From Anoxybacter fermentans (GTDB lineage Bacteria > Bacillota > Halanaerobiia > DY22613), in the NCBI RefSeq assembly GCF_003991135.1, contig NZ_CP016379.1, positions 62,001 to 126,000 of the forward strand: a stretch of DNA of 64,000 bases, in the 5' to 3' direction. Of this stretch, positions 25,270-34,742 are shown in pieces. Both the position numbers and the translations under genes were made by a program. Below the pieces are notes generated by a model, which saw only the letters and a list, made by a program, of their open reading frames with translations, searched no databases and was not told the DNA's origin. Position 1 is the first letter of the stretch, and each line of letters opens with the position of its first letter.

Positions 25270-25731
25270 TTGATAATCACCATTGACTATATGAACCGAA
25301 ATGACCTGGATCAGATTTTAGCCATTGAGAGAAGTTCTTTTTCTAATCCCTGGTCTAAGCAGACTTTTGAGGCGGAGATCAGCGGTGAAAATAAATTTGC
25401 TTATTATCTGGTGGCAAGATGTAAGGATGAAGTAGTTGGTTATTTAGGAGCATGGTTTATTTTATCAGAAGTTCATATAACCAATATAGCAGTTAAACCG
25501 TCCCATAGAAGACGGGGAATTGCTAAAAAGCTGATTAACTTTTTAATAACCCAGGCTAAAGAACGTGGAGTAACTGCAGTTACTCTGGAAGTCAGAGTGA
25601 GTAATTACCCGGCTCAAAAACTATATCGGAAACTGGGTTTTAAAGAGGTTGGAGTGCGCCCCAAATATTATCAGGATAATAATGAAGATGCCTTGATTAT
25701 GTGGAAAGTACTTACAAAAAAGAAGGATTAA
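25270..25731 (+). CDS. rimI: Ribosomal protein alanine N-acetyltransferase RimI
   Basis: 153-residue GNAT acetyltransferase. Visible: N-terminal DYMNRNDLDQILAIERSSF, the acetyl-CoA loop VKPSHRRRGIAKKLI, and VSNYPAQKLYRKLGFKEVG with YYQDNNEDALIMW at the end, as in RimI. It acetylates the N-terminus of ribosomal protein S18 in E. coli; in Firmicutes it commonly sits between tsaB and tsaD as here. TTG start; the stop of tsaB is adjacent. A hairpin follows directly. Confidence 0.9.
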   Translation: MIITIDYMNRNDLDQILAIERSSFSNPWSKQTFEAEISGENKFAYYLVARCKDEVVGYLGAWFILSEVHITNIAVKPSHRRRGIAKKLINFLITQAKERGVTAVTLEVRVSNYPAQKLYRKLGFKEVGVRPKYYQDNNEDALIMWKVLTKKKD

Positions 25732-25759
25732 GCAGGGAGATACGAGGATCCCTGCTTTT
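25731..25759 (+). terminator. Intra-operon terminator-like hairpin between rimI and tsaD
   Basis: AGCAGGGA pairs perfectly with TCCCTGCT around a 10-base loop, followed by TTTA. The short T run suggests partial termination. It would let tsaD be expressed at a different level from tsaE-tsaB-rimI. Confidence 0.65.
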
Positions 25760-25787
25760 AGTTGTTATTCAGAAAGGGGTTTTTAAT

Positions 25788-26801
25788 ATGAAAGAAGATG
25801 TCTATATTTTAGGGATAGAGACCAGCTGTGATGAAACGTCAGCAGCGGTGGTTAAAAATGGTCGTAAAATTCTTTCTAATGTTATTGCTTCTCAGGTAGA
25901 TTGGCATCAGAAGTTTGGGGGGGTTGTACCAGAGATTGCTTCCCGTAAACATGTGGAATTAATAAATCCTGTCATAAAGGAGGCTATAGAAAAGGCAGGA
26001 ATTGAATGGTCAGATTTGGACGGTGTGGCAGTTACATATGGTCCGGGTTTGGTTGGAGGGCTTTTAGTAGGAATCTCTGCTGCCAAGGCTATAGCTATGG
26101 CACTGGATATTCCTTTGATTCCGGTTAATCATCTGGCCGGTCATATTTATGCTAACTTTTTGACCGGAGAGAAAATTGAACCACCTGTTGTTTGCTTAAC
26201 TGTTTCGGGAGGCCATACTGACCTTCTTTATTTCAATGATTTGAGTAGTTATCAGATTCTGGGAAGGACCCGGGATGATGCTGCTGGAGAAGCCTTTGAT
26301 AAAATTGCCCGGGTTTTGAAACTGGGTTATCCCGGCGGTCCCAGAATTGAAAAGATAGCCAGAGAGGGAAATGAATTTGCTGTAGATTTACCCAGGCCGC
26401 TGGCTGATCAGGATGACTATGATTTTAGTTTTAGTGGTTTAAAGACAGCAGTTTTAAACTATATCAATCAACTTAAACAGAAAAATCAAGAAGTTCCTAT
26501 AGCTGATCTGGCTGCTTCTTTTCAAAGAGCGGTGATTGATATTCTTATTACCAAAATCCTAAAGGCTGTAGAAGAAAAACGTGTTAAAAATGTAATTCTT
26601 TCCGGTGGAGTGGCAGCCAACGGAAGATTTAGAGAACTCTTGAAAGAAAAGTTGAACTCTATGGGTGTTGGATTATATTATCCACCGCCTATTCTCTGTA
26701 CAGATAATGGAGCCATGATTGCATCAGTAGGTTATTTTCTTCTTAAAAAAGGTGAAGTTTGTGGAATGGATTTGAATGCTGTCCCCAATTTACGCTTATA
26801 A
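25788..26801 (+). CDS. tsaD: tRNA N6-adenosine threonylcarbamoyltransferase TsaD
   Basis: 337 residues. GIETSCDETSAAVV at the N-terminus, GGVVPEIASRKHVE, VTYGPGLVGGLLVG, the metal motif HLAGHIYANF, SGGHTDL, AFDKIARVL and the ATP-site FSFSGLKTA are all canonical. Transfers threonylcarbamoyl from TsaC product to A37 of tRNA, in complex with TsaB/TsaE. The open frame begins at 25701, inside rimI, but ATG 25788 has GAAAGGGG ahead and gives the normal start MKEDVYILGIETS. DnaA-box-like sites begin directly at the stop codon. Confidence 0.95.
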   Translation: MKEDVYILGIETSCDETSAAVVKNGRKILSNVIASQVDWHQKFGGVVPEIASRKHVELINPVIKEAIEKAGIEWSDLDGVAVTYGPGLVGGLLVGISAAKAIAMALDIPLIPVNHLAGHIYANFLTGEKIEPPVVCLTVSGGHTDLLYFNDLSSYQILGRTRDDAAGEAFDKIARVLKLGYPGGPRIEKIAREGNEFAVDLPRPLADQDDYDFSFSGLKTAVLNYINQLKQKNQEVPIADLAASFQRAVIDILITKILKAVEEKRVKNVILSGGVAANGRFRELLKEKLNSMGVGLYYPPPILCTDNGAMIASVGYFLLKKGEVCGMDLNAVPNLRL

Positions 26802-26919
26802 TGTGGATAAGTAGCGTAAATTCTGTGGATAAATGTGGATAACATCTGTGGAATGTTAAGATAACGCCTTTAAATCTGTGGATATACTTTTCTGAATATG
26901 TTGTGGAAATTGTGGATAG
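26802..26919 (+). promoter_or_regulatory. Cluster of DnaA boxes, all in the same direction
   Basis: Perfect TGTGGATAA (complement of TTATCCACA) at 26802-26810, 26824-26832 and 26834-26842; near matches TGTGGAATG 26847, TGTGGATAT 26877, TGTGGAAAT 26902 and TGTGGATAG 26911. Seven sites in 118 bp, all in one orientation, fill the whole gap between tsaD and the next gene. No dnaA, dnaN or AT-rich unwinding element is near, so this is more like a DnaA-binding regulatory or titration cluster than oriC. Confidence 0.75.
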
Positions 26920-26928
26920 GAGCGAAAA

Positions 26929-28278
26929 ATGATGGGCTTTTCTAAGGAACAGTTGATTTTATATACGGCACAGGAGAATAATATCTTACCCCTGACATCG
27001 GCCTGTAATCTTAAATGTATTTTTTGTAGCCACCGCCAGAATCCTGAAGGTGTACAGGTGTACGGTATCGGTCATCGGAGTTTAGATGAGATTGATTTAA
27101 TTCTGGAGTTTATTGATAGAAATCGTAAAATTGTCATTGGTGAATCGGTAACCAGGATTATTGAGGGTGAACCTTTTTTGCATCCGGAGATTGAGGCAGT
27201 ATTAAGGAGAATTCGGGAGAAATTTCCTGCTACCCCTATACAGATTACCACTAACGGTACACTTTTAACAGATGAAATTTTAGATTTGTTAGAGGAACTT
27301 GGAAAGATTGAGCTATATATTTCACTAAACAGTGTTACTGCCCGGGGAAGAAAGCTATTGATGGGAGAAGAGGGAGATTTGGTTCTTCAGGCTATTCCCC
27401 AACTTAAAAAGAGGCAAATTCCTTTTCATGGTAGCATTGTAGCTATGCCCTGGATTGTAGGTTGGGATGATATAGAAAAGACTATCAGTTATCTGGATTT
27501 GCATCATGCAGAAACAATCCGGATTTTTATGCCAGGGTTTACGAAAAAGGCACCGGAGGAGCTAAAGTTTGGCCCGGATTTACCGGAACGTTTGGTAAAA
27601 TGGGTATATCAACTCCGGAAAAAGTATAAGACACCTTTGATTGTAGAACCTCCATTTCTTACAAATCTAAAGGCAGAAGTAGATGGTGTAATTCGGAATT
27701 CTCCAGCAGAAAAAGCAGGGTTTAAGATAGGAGATGAGATTTTAATGATTGGAGGAGTTCAACCATTTTCACGAGTAGGAGCTTTTCATACCCTTACAAA
27801 ATGCAGATGTGAAAAAGTTATAATTAAGCGGGATGGCAGGAAGATACCTATAATCATTGAAAAAAAACAAGGGGAAAGCCCAGGGGTGGTTTTTTCCTAT
27901 GATCTTCATCCTGGTTTATATGATGAGATTTTAAAAAAAATCCTCCGTTATCGGGCCAGGCGTTCTCTGTTGATGGTATCAACTCTGGCAGCACCATTAA
28001 TTCGGCTTCTTATTGGGAGATTAAAAGAAAATTTAGAGTCTGTTCAAGTTGAGATGGTGATGGTGCCAAATCGTTTTTTTGGTGGCTCTATTATGGCTGG
28101 GGGGTTATTGGTAATACAGGATTTTATCGATCGATGGGAACAGTTATCTGATCACGATTATGATTTAGTTATAATTCCTGGAATTTTTCTGGACCCCTGG
28201 GGGGTTGATCTTGTAGGGAGAAAATTAAGTGAGTTGGAAGAAAGGATAGGGATTCAAATTGAGGTGGTAGAGATTTAG
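26929..28278 (+). CDS. Radical SAM protein with PDZ and DUF512-like domains
   Basis: 449 residues. Radical SAM cluster CNLKCIFC (Cys26, Cys30, Cys33; Cx3Cx2C) at the start of a TIM-barrel domain to about residue 235, with the glycine-rich EGEPFLHPEIE and QITTNGTLLTDEI. A PDZ-like domain follows at about 245-310 (VDGVIRNSPAEKAGFKIGDE). The C-terminal third (SLLMVSTLAAPLIRLLIGRL, VPNRFFGGSIMAGGLLVIQDF) resembles the end of DUF512 proteins. In the usual DUF512 family PDZ is at the N-terminus, so the order here differs. Substrate unknown. The ATG lies just after the DnaA-box cluster, which forms its upstream region. Confidence 0.78.
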   Translation: MMGFSKEQLILYTAQENNILPLTSACNLKCIFCSHRQNPEGVQVYGIGHRSLDEIDLILEFIDRNRKIVIGESVTRIIEGEPFLHPEIEAVLRRIREKFPATPIQITTNGTLLTDEILDLLEELGKIELYISLNSVTARGRKLLMGEEGDLVLQAIPQLKKRQIPFHGSIVAMPWIVGWDDIEKTISYLDLHHAETIRIFMPGFTKKAPEELKFGPDLPERLVKWVYQLRKKYKTPLIVEPPFLTNLKAEVDGVIRNSPAEKAGFKIGDEILMIGGVQPFSRVGAFHTLTKCRCEKVIIKRDGRKIPIIIEKKQGESPGVVFSYDLHPGLYDEILKKILRYRARRSLLMVSTLAAPLIRLLIGRLKENLESVQVEMVMVPNRFFGGSIMAGGLLVIQDFIDRWEQLSDHDYDLVIIPGIFLDPWGVDLVGRKLSELEERIGIQIEVVEI

Positions 28279-28459
28279 GCATAGTATAAGGTGGAAAAAG
28301 TAAGGGTAATATAAAAGTGTTAAGCTGACTTTATGGAAAAAATTTAACCATGAAAGGAGAAAATGGCCAAAATATAGAGAGATCTTTAGAAAAGAGTAAA
28401 TATTGCGAGAAGGATGTAACTTAATGAGTTTTATAAACTATAATGAGGAAATAAAGAAC

Positions 28460-28488
28460 TTGATTTTAAAAAATGACTTCTGTATTAT
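28460..28488 (+). promoter_or_regulatory. Probable sigma-A promoter of groESL
   Basis: TTGATT (28460-28465), 17-bp spacer, TATTAT (28483-28488). The predicted transcription start falls just before the CIRCE operator. The 180 bp upstream of it, after the radical SAM stop, show no gene I can support. Confidence 0.7.
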
Positions 28489-28502
28489 TAGAGATGTAAG
28501 TG

Positions 28503-28529
28503 TTAGCACTCGTTCGTGGTGAGTGCTAA
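28503..28529. promoter_or_regulatory. CIRCE operator (HrcA binding site)
   Basis: TTAGCACTC, 9-bp spacer, GAGTGCTAA: a perfect match to the CIRCE inverted repeat. HrcA bound here represses groESL and releases it on heat shock. hrcA is not in this window. Confidence 0.97.
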
Positions 28530-28573
28530 CAAAATAAATTTACATATCTTATAAAATAAAGGAGGTAGAATCT

Positions 28574-28861
28574 ATGAACATCAAACCTTTAGGTGACAGA
28601 GTGGTTTTAAAACCAATTGAGCGTGTAGAAAAGACCAAAAGCGGTATAGTTCTGCCTGATACTGCAAAAGAAAAGCCAATGGAAGGCGAAGTTATTGCAG
28701 TAGGCGAAGGCCGTTTACTGGATAATGGTACCAAGGTTGCTCCAACTGTAAAAACTGGTGATCGCGTAATCTATGCTAAGTATGCAGGTACAGAAGTAAA
28801 AATTGATGATCAAGAATATTTGATTATTAGTGAGAAAGATATTCTGGCAATTGTTGAATAA
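28574..28861 (+). CDS. groES: Co-chaperonin GroES
   Basis: 95 residues: [16 protein letters not shown], the mobile loop [27 protein letters not shown] and [20 protein letters not shown]. Forms the heptameric lid of GroEL in the cytoplasm. ATG behind AAAGGAGGT. First gene of the CIRCE-controlled operon, 58 bp before groEL. Confidence 0.98.
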   Translation: MNIKPLGDRVVLKPIERVEKTKSGIVLPDTAKEKPMEGEVIAVGEGRLLDNGTKVAPTVKTGDRVIYAKYAGTEVKIDDQEYLIISEKDILAIVE

Positions 28862-28919
28862 ACATAAAGTTCGAAAGTCTGATTAATGATATATCAGTTT
28901 TAAGGAGGGGGATACATAA

Positions 28920-30539
<1,620 letters not shown>

Positions 30540-30562
30540 TTTAAGCCAAAAATAGGCTGACA

Positions 30563-30595
30563 ACCCTTCAGGATTATTCCTGAAGGGTTTTTCTT
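30563..30595 (+). terminator. Rho-independent terminator of groESL
   Basis: ACCCTTCAGG pairs perfectly with CCTGAAGGGT around ATTATT, followed by TTTTTCTTTT. Confidence 0.92.
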
Positions 30596-30652
30596 TTATT
30601 GGAAAAAGAAAGGATTTTAAAAGAGTATTGTTGAAATAAAGTTTATAATTTT

Positions 30653-30858
30653 ACTGCAAAAAGTTAATTTTTTGCTTCTTGAGAAATTTTTCGAATCATC
30701 TAAAGCTCGATTTCCGCCGAAATAAGGCTTCCTGACTCAAAGGGCCCTCCTGGCCCTTGATTAGCTCATCAATCCTCAGATGAGGCCTTATTTTGTCGGA
30801 AATCTCGCAAAGATTTGGCGAAAAATTTCTATGTTGCTCAAAATTAGCTTTTTGCAGT
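30653..30858 (+). repeat. Dispersed multi-stem palindromic repeat, copy 4 (long form, inverted)
   Basis: 206 bp, opposite orientation to copies 1-3. The left arm ACTGCAAAAAGTTAATTTT differs from the complement of the right arm by one T, giving a U-G pair on the + strand. The inner stem CGAAATAAGGC/GCCTTATTTTG also has one G-U pair. The right arm of the CCATCT stem is damaged (AGATTTGG). It lies after the groESL terminator. Confidence 0.88.
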
Positions 30859-30954
30859 ATAATCATTTATAATTTTTTAAAGGAACATGGTATTTGTCTG
30901 GTTATGAGCAGGTTGTGAAGAAAAATAAAAAAAGTAAAAGGAGATGAATATAAG

Positions 30955-31941
30955 ATGGAAAAATTGGAACGGATTCCACGGATTCCTCTGGCTATTACTC
31001 CTACCCCAATAGAAGCTGTACCGCGTTTTTCTAAAGTATTGGGTGGTCCTGAGATTTATATCAAAAGGGATGATAATACCGGGCTTGCTTTTGGGGGAAA
31101 TAAGGCCCGAAAATTGGAGTACTTGATGGCTGATGCAAAAGTGAAGGGAGCTGATGTGATACTTACGGAAGGTGGGTTACAGTCCAACCATGCGCGGATG
31201 ACTGCCGCTGCAGCTCGTAAGTTAGGGATGAAAGCCGTATTGGTGCTAAAAGGTAAAGAGATAAAAGAATATCAGGGTAATCTTTTATTGGATCGGATTC
31301 TGGATGCGGAGATTATAGTGGTTGATCCGGATGGCTCGCTAACACGGCGTGAAGCTATGCTTAAAAAGGCAGAAGAGTTAAAAGCTCGGGGAATGAAACC
31401 ATATGTTATTCCTACAGGTGGCTCTACAGGTTTAGGAGCTTTAGGTTATGTCCGCTGTGCAAAGGAGATCATTGAACAATCAAAGGTTATGGGTGTGGAG
31501 TTTGATTGGGTAGTTCATCCTATAGGTTCAGGTGGAACACAGGCAGGTCTTATTGCTGGAAAAAAACTCTTTGGTGGTAATTTTAAAGTATATGGAATTG
31601 CTGCAGATAACGAAGATTTTGAACCTGAAATTAAAAAAATCGGAGAAGAGATTGGTAAGCTTTTGGATCTGGAATTGACTATTTCTCCCGAAGAGATTTT
31701 CTTAAATTATGATTACTTTGGTCCTACTTACGGTGTCCCTAGTGAGGCAGCCATTGAAGCAATGAAACTTTTGGCACGGACAGAAGGAATTATAGTTGGC
31801 CCAGTCTATACCGGAAAAGCGTTGGCTGGATTGATTGATCTGATTCATAAAGGAAAGTTTAAAGAAAATGAAAAGATTCTTTTTGTCCATACCGGTGGTG
31901 CTCCTGCTATTTTTGGTATGGATTTGATTGATCGATTTTGA
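30955..31941 (+). CDS. D-cysteine desulfhydrase / ACC-deaminase-like PLP enzyme
   Basis: 328 residues, fold-type II PLP enzyme. The PLP lysine is in AFGGNKARKLEYL near residue 52; TEGGLQSNHARMTAAAA, IPTGGSTGLGALGY (phosphate loop), HPIGSGGTQAGLI and DPVYTGKALAGL-like GPVYTGKALAGL are typical of the DcyD/ACC deaminase group. It likely breaks D-cysteine to pyruvate, ammonia and sulfide; ACC deaminase activity is an alternative. Cytoplasmic, ATG behind AAAGGAGATG. It stands alone between a repeat and an ABC-transporter operon. Confidence 0.85.
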   Translation: MEKLERIPRIPLAITPTPIEAVPRFSKVLGGPEIYIKRDDNTGLAFGGNKARKLEYLMADAKVKGADVILTEGGLQSNHARMTAAAARKLGMKAVLVLKGKEIKEYQGNLLLDRILDAEIIVVDPDGSLTRREAMLKKAEELKARGMKPYVIPTGGSTGLGALGYVRCAKEIIEQSKVMGVEFDWVVHPIGSGGTQAGLIAGKKLFGGNFKVYGIAADNEDFEPEIKKIGEEIGKLLDLELTISPEEIFLNYDYFGPTYGVPSEAAIEAMKLLARTEGIIVGPVYTGKALAGLIDLIHKGKFKENEKILFVHTGGAPAIFGMDLIDRF

Positions 31942-32045
31942 GAATGTGACGATAGAGAGTATAAGCAAAAATTTTGATGGTAAGACTTAGTGAATTATAT
32001 TTATAAAAGTATTTTGACTAAACATTTATTTTTGTATTTTAAACA

Positions 32046-32060
32046 TACCAAGTCTTGGTA
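32046..32060. promoter_or_regulatory. Palindromic operator candidate before the ABC transporter
   Basis: TACCAAG-T-CTTGGTA, a perfect 7-1-7 palindrome, about 25 bp downstream of a TTGACT (near 32014). It stands out in a 238-bp AT-rich gap and lies where a repressor would block the transporter promoter. The binding protein is unknown and no regulator gene is adjacent. Confidence 0.5.
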
Positions 32061-32179
32061 AATAAAAATAAAAAAGTTAAGATACAGAAAAATTATAATA
32101 GATTAAAAAGTTGTTTTATAAAGATAAATAAAATGTTTTTGTAATTAGATTAAAAAATTAAAAGGGAGGATAAAGTATT

Positions 32180-33118
32180 GTGGGAGATGTAATATTGAGA
32201 GTTGAAAATCTATACAAAACTTTTCAGAAGAAGATCAAAGCTGTTCAGGGTGTGACTTTTGAAGTGGAGGAAGGGGATGTTTTTGGTTTTTTAGGTCCAA
32301 ATGGTGCAGGTAAGACAACAACTATTAGAATGATATTGGGTCTGATAAGACCTGATAGTGGAGAGGTTTATATCGATAATTATTCTATCAGAAAAGAGCG
32401 GTTTGCAGCATTAAAGAAAGTTGGAGCATTGGTGGAAGGACCAGCGTTCTATGGATATCTTTCTGCCCGTGATAATTTAAAAATTTTTGCAGAGTATTCA
32501 GGAGATATTTCGATATCAAGGATTGATGAGGTTTTAGAAATTGTAGGTCTGACCAAACGTGCAAAGGATAAGGTAAACGGTTATTCATTAGGTATGCGGC
32601 AGCGTCTTGGAATTGCTCAAGCATTGTTGAACAATCCGAGACTTTTAATTTTAGATGAGCCGACCAATGGATTAGATCCCTATGGAGTACAGGAGGTCCG
32701 GAATCTTATAAAAAGATTAAGTTGTGATGAGAAAATTACCATATTTATTTCAAGTCATATATTATCTGAAATTGAGCAGATTTGTAATAAAGTGGCTATT
32801 ATCAATCAGGGGAAATTAATTGTATCAGGTAAAGTAAGTGAGCTATTAAATCCAGAGCAGAGAATTTATGAGATTACCGGTCCAGATTTGAGTAACTTAA
32901 AGGGATTACTTAAGCGTATGAAGAATGTGGTTTTGATAAGCGAAGAGCCGTTACGGTTTAAGATCAATACAGTTAAACCAGAAGATCTTTTAACATCATT
33001 GGTTAGTAGCGGTGCGAAAGTGCGGGCATTTTATCCGTATAAACCCAGTTTAGAGGAATTTTTCTTTAATGTAACCGGGGGTGAAAAAGGTGAAGTATGT
33101 AAGGACAGAGCTGTTTAA
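32180..33118 (+). CDS. ABC transporter ATP-binding protein, BcrA/CcmA-like
   Basis: 312 residues. Walker A GPNGAGKTTTIRMILG near residue 40, signature YSLGMRQRLGIAQAL, Walker B LLILDEPTNGLDPYG and the H-loop FISSHILSEIEQ. The C-terminal 80 residues are an accessory domain common in the BcrA/drug-resistance type of exporter subunits. GTG start behind GGGAGGATAAAG. The 3' end overlaps the permease gene by 29 bp. With two permeases it forms a complete exporter, perhaps for peptides or antibiotics; substrate unknown. Confidence 0.92.
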   Translation: MGDVILRVENLYKTFQKKIKAVQGVTFEVEEGDVFGFLGPNGAGKTTTIRMILGLIRPDSGEVYIDNYSIRKERFAALKKVGALVEGPAFYGYLSARDNLKIFAEYSGDISISRIDEVLEIVGLTKRAKDKVNGYSLGMRQRLGIAQALLNNPRLLILDEPTNGLDPYGVQEVRNLIKRLSCDEKITIFISSHILSEIEQICNKVAIINQGKLIVSGKVSELLNPEQRIYEITGPDLSNLKGLLKRMKNVVLISEEPLRFKINTVKPEDLLTSLVSSGAKVRAFYPYKPSLEEFFFNVTGGEKGEVCKDRAV

Positions 33119-33851
33119 ATTACGCCACTCATTACAGGCTATTTTCGGATATGGATTAGCATTATTTTTAATTTTAGTCATTATCATTGGTTATAAGGTT
33201 AGAGGTGACTTTACCATAAGCGGGTTAGATATTACCCTGGTATCATTAGGAAATCTGGTCAACAGTATGACGGTTCATTTTATCATGGTATTGGTAACGA
33301 GTTTTTTATTTGCAGGAGAATTTACCAATAAGACATTTAAGTATATTATGATTCGGCCCGTTTCTTTAGGCAAACTTTTCTGGAGTAAACTTATCGCATT
33401 ATGGTTGTATTGTGGTCAGGTGATTTTGTTTGTTGGGATTGTAAGTCTGGTGATTGGTTTTATATTATGGGGAGCTGGCCCGGTTCATGGAGAAAAAAGT
33501 ATAGTATTAGAGGATGGATTACTTAGGCCTGGTATATTTTATCTTGGGACCTGGATAAATATTATTTTTATTATTACTTTAGCTGCTTTTTTTGCAGTTA
33601 TTTTAAAAAATCAGGTTAGTACTGTCATTACTACCATGGGAGTTTTTATTTTGATGGCTATAAGTACTAAAGTAATACCGCAGATGATGGAATTTTCACC
33701 TATTGGCTTTTATAATTTAAAGCCATATCTTGTAGGTACGGTTGTTCAATGGAGTAAGATTGGACAAGGGATTGTTGTAACCTGGGGGTATAGTGTTGTT
33801 TTATTTCTCTTAAGTTATTTAATCCTTGTAAAAAAGGATATTTTACTGTAA
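33090..33851 (+). CDS. ABC transporter permease (ABC-2 type)
   Basis: 253 residues with about six membrane segments (for example AIFGYGLALFLILVIIIGY and GQVILFVGIVSLVIGFIL). The GEFTNKTFKYIMIRPVSLGKLFWSK stretch between the second and third helix is typical of ABC-2 permeases (EF..GT.......P.SR...... pattern). The frame opens at GTG 33081; GTG 33090 is better spaced from GGGGGTG. Overlaps the ATPase gene, so translation is likely coupled. Pairs with the next permease. Confidence 0.88.
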   Translation: MKYVRTELFKLRHSLQAIFGYGLALFLILVIIIGYKVRGDFTISGLDITLVSLGNLVNSMTVHFIMVLVTSFLFAGEFTNKTFKYIMIRPVSLGKLFWSKLIALWLYCGQVILFVGIVSLVIGFILWGAGPVHGEKSIVLEDGLLRPGIFYLGTWINIIFIITLAAFFAVILKNQVSTVITTMGVFILMAISTKVIPQMMEFSPIGFYNLKPYLVGTVVQWSKIGQGIVVTWGYSVVLFLLSYLILVKKDILL

Positions 33852-33865
33852 AAGGGGGTAGTTAA

Positions 33866-34627
33866 GTGATTAGATTATTAAGGGTTGAATTACTCAAAAT
33901 AATAAAAATGAAGCAGATTTATTTAAATTTGGTTGGAGCAATTTTGTTTGGATTAATAATCTTTTTAAACTACATTGGTGAAAGTGAGATTTCAGCTTTT
34001 GAGTTTCCAATTGGCAGTTTAAGTAATCTTACTCAAACTTTTGTGATTATAATTTTTCTTGGGTTTAGTAGTTATATTTATGGGATTGAGATTCAAGAAA
34101 AAACATTAAAAATTTTACATACCAAGCCAATTCCAGCCTGGAAAGTTGTTTTAGTTAAATTCTTTGTTGGTATTATCTATACATTTTTGCTACTTTTCAG
34201 TGTTGGTTTTATAGTTTTTATTATTGCTAGTATTTTTTATCCTTTAACTGATTTTCCTGATCAAAGTGGAAGTAATATAATTCCTGTTACTGAAGGGATA
34301 AACTATATAGTGTTAGCCTATTTTATGCAGGGTTTGGCTTTAATTTTTGTTACAGCTCTATGCATTACATTGTCCATAATCCTTGATTCACCAGTAATGG
34401 CCTTAATTTTAACTTTTTTTGTAATGTTATTTAGTTTTATTGCAGGAAATGTAGAATTCATAAGACCAGTATTACCAACAACTCATTGGTTAATATGGAG
34501 GGAGATCATACAAAGGAAAATAGCCTGGGGTCATGTTTGGAATAGTTTGATGATTTTGGGTATATATTCATTTATTTTGTTCGGAATAGCGGTTTATGCT
34601 TATAGGCTGAAAGAAGTAAAAATTTGA
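33866..34627 (+). CDS. ABC transporter permease (ABC-2 type), second subunit
   Basis: 253 residues, six predicted membrane segments, and the same architecture as the preceding permease (EIQEKTLKILHTKPIPAWKVVLVKF between helices two and three). GTG start behind AAAGGGGGTAG, 14 bp after the previous gene. It probably forms a heterodimer with its neighbour. It ends in IAVYAYRLKEVKI, and a terminator follows. Confidence 0.86.
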   Translation: MIRLLRVELLKIIKMKQIYLNLVGAILFGLIIFLNYIGESEISAFEFPIGSLSNLTQTFVIIIFLGFSSYIYGIEIQEKTLKILHTKPIPAWKVVLVKFFVGIIYTFLLLFSVGFIVFIIASIFYPLTDFPDQSGSNIIPVTEGINYIVLAYFMQGLALIFVTALCITLSIILDSPVMALILTFFVMLFSFIAGNVEFIRPVLPTTHWLIWREIIQRKIAWGHVWNSLMILGIYSFILFGIAVYAYRLKEVKI

Positions 34628-34667
34628 GTAAGAAAGAAGAGAAATAAAAGTTTCTGAATTTTTAAAA

Positions 34668-34705
34668 AAGAGGGTGGAGTATAAAACTCCAACCCTCTTT
34701 TCTTA
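34668..34705 (+). terminator. Rho-independent terminator between convergent genes
   Basis: AAGAGGGTGGAGT pairs with ACTCCAACCCTCTT around ATAAA, followed by TTCTTATT. On the opposite strand the hairpin is followed by TTTTTTAAAAATT, so it can serve the protease gene too. Confidence 0.85.
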
Positions 34706-34742
34706 TTAATTAGCTCCAATTTTTTAGTATGTCTAATGACTA

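Noticed and set aside
26802-26919. Replication origin
   Set aside because: No dnaA, dnaN, recF or AT-rich unwinding element nearby; DnaA boxes alone do not make an origin.
28423-28521. Possible 32-residue upstream peptide starting MSFINYNEEIKNLIL before groES
   Set aside because: It spans the probable promoter and the CIRCE operator, so the transcript would begin inside or after it.
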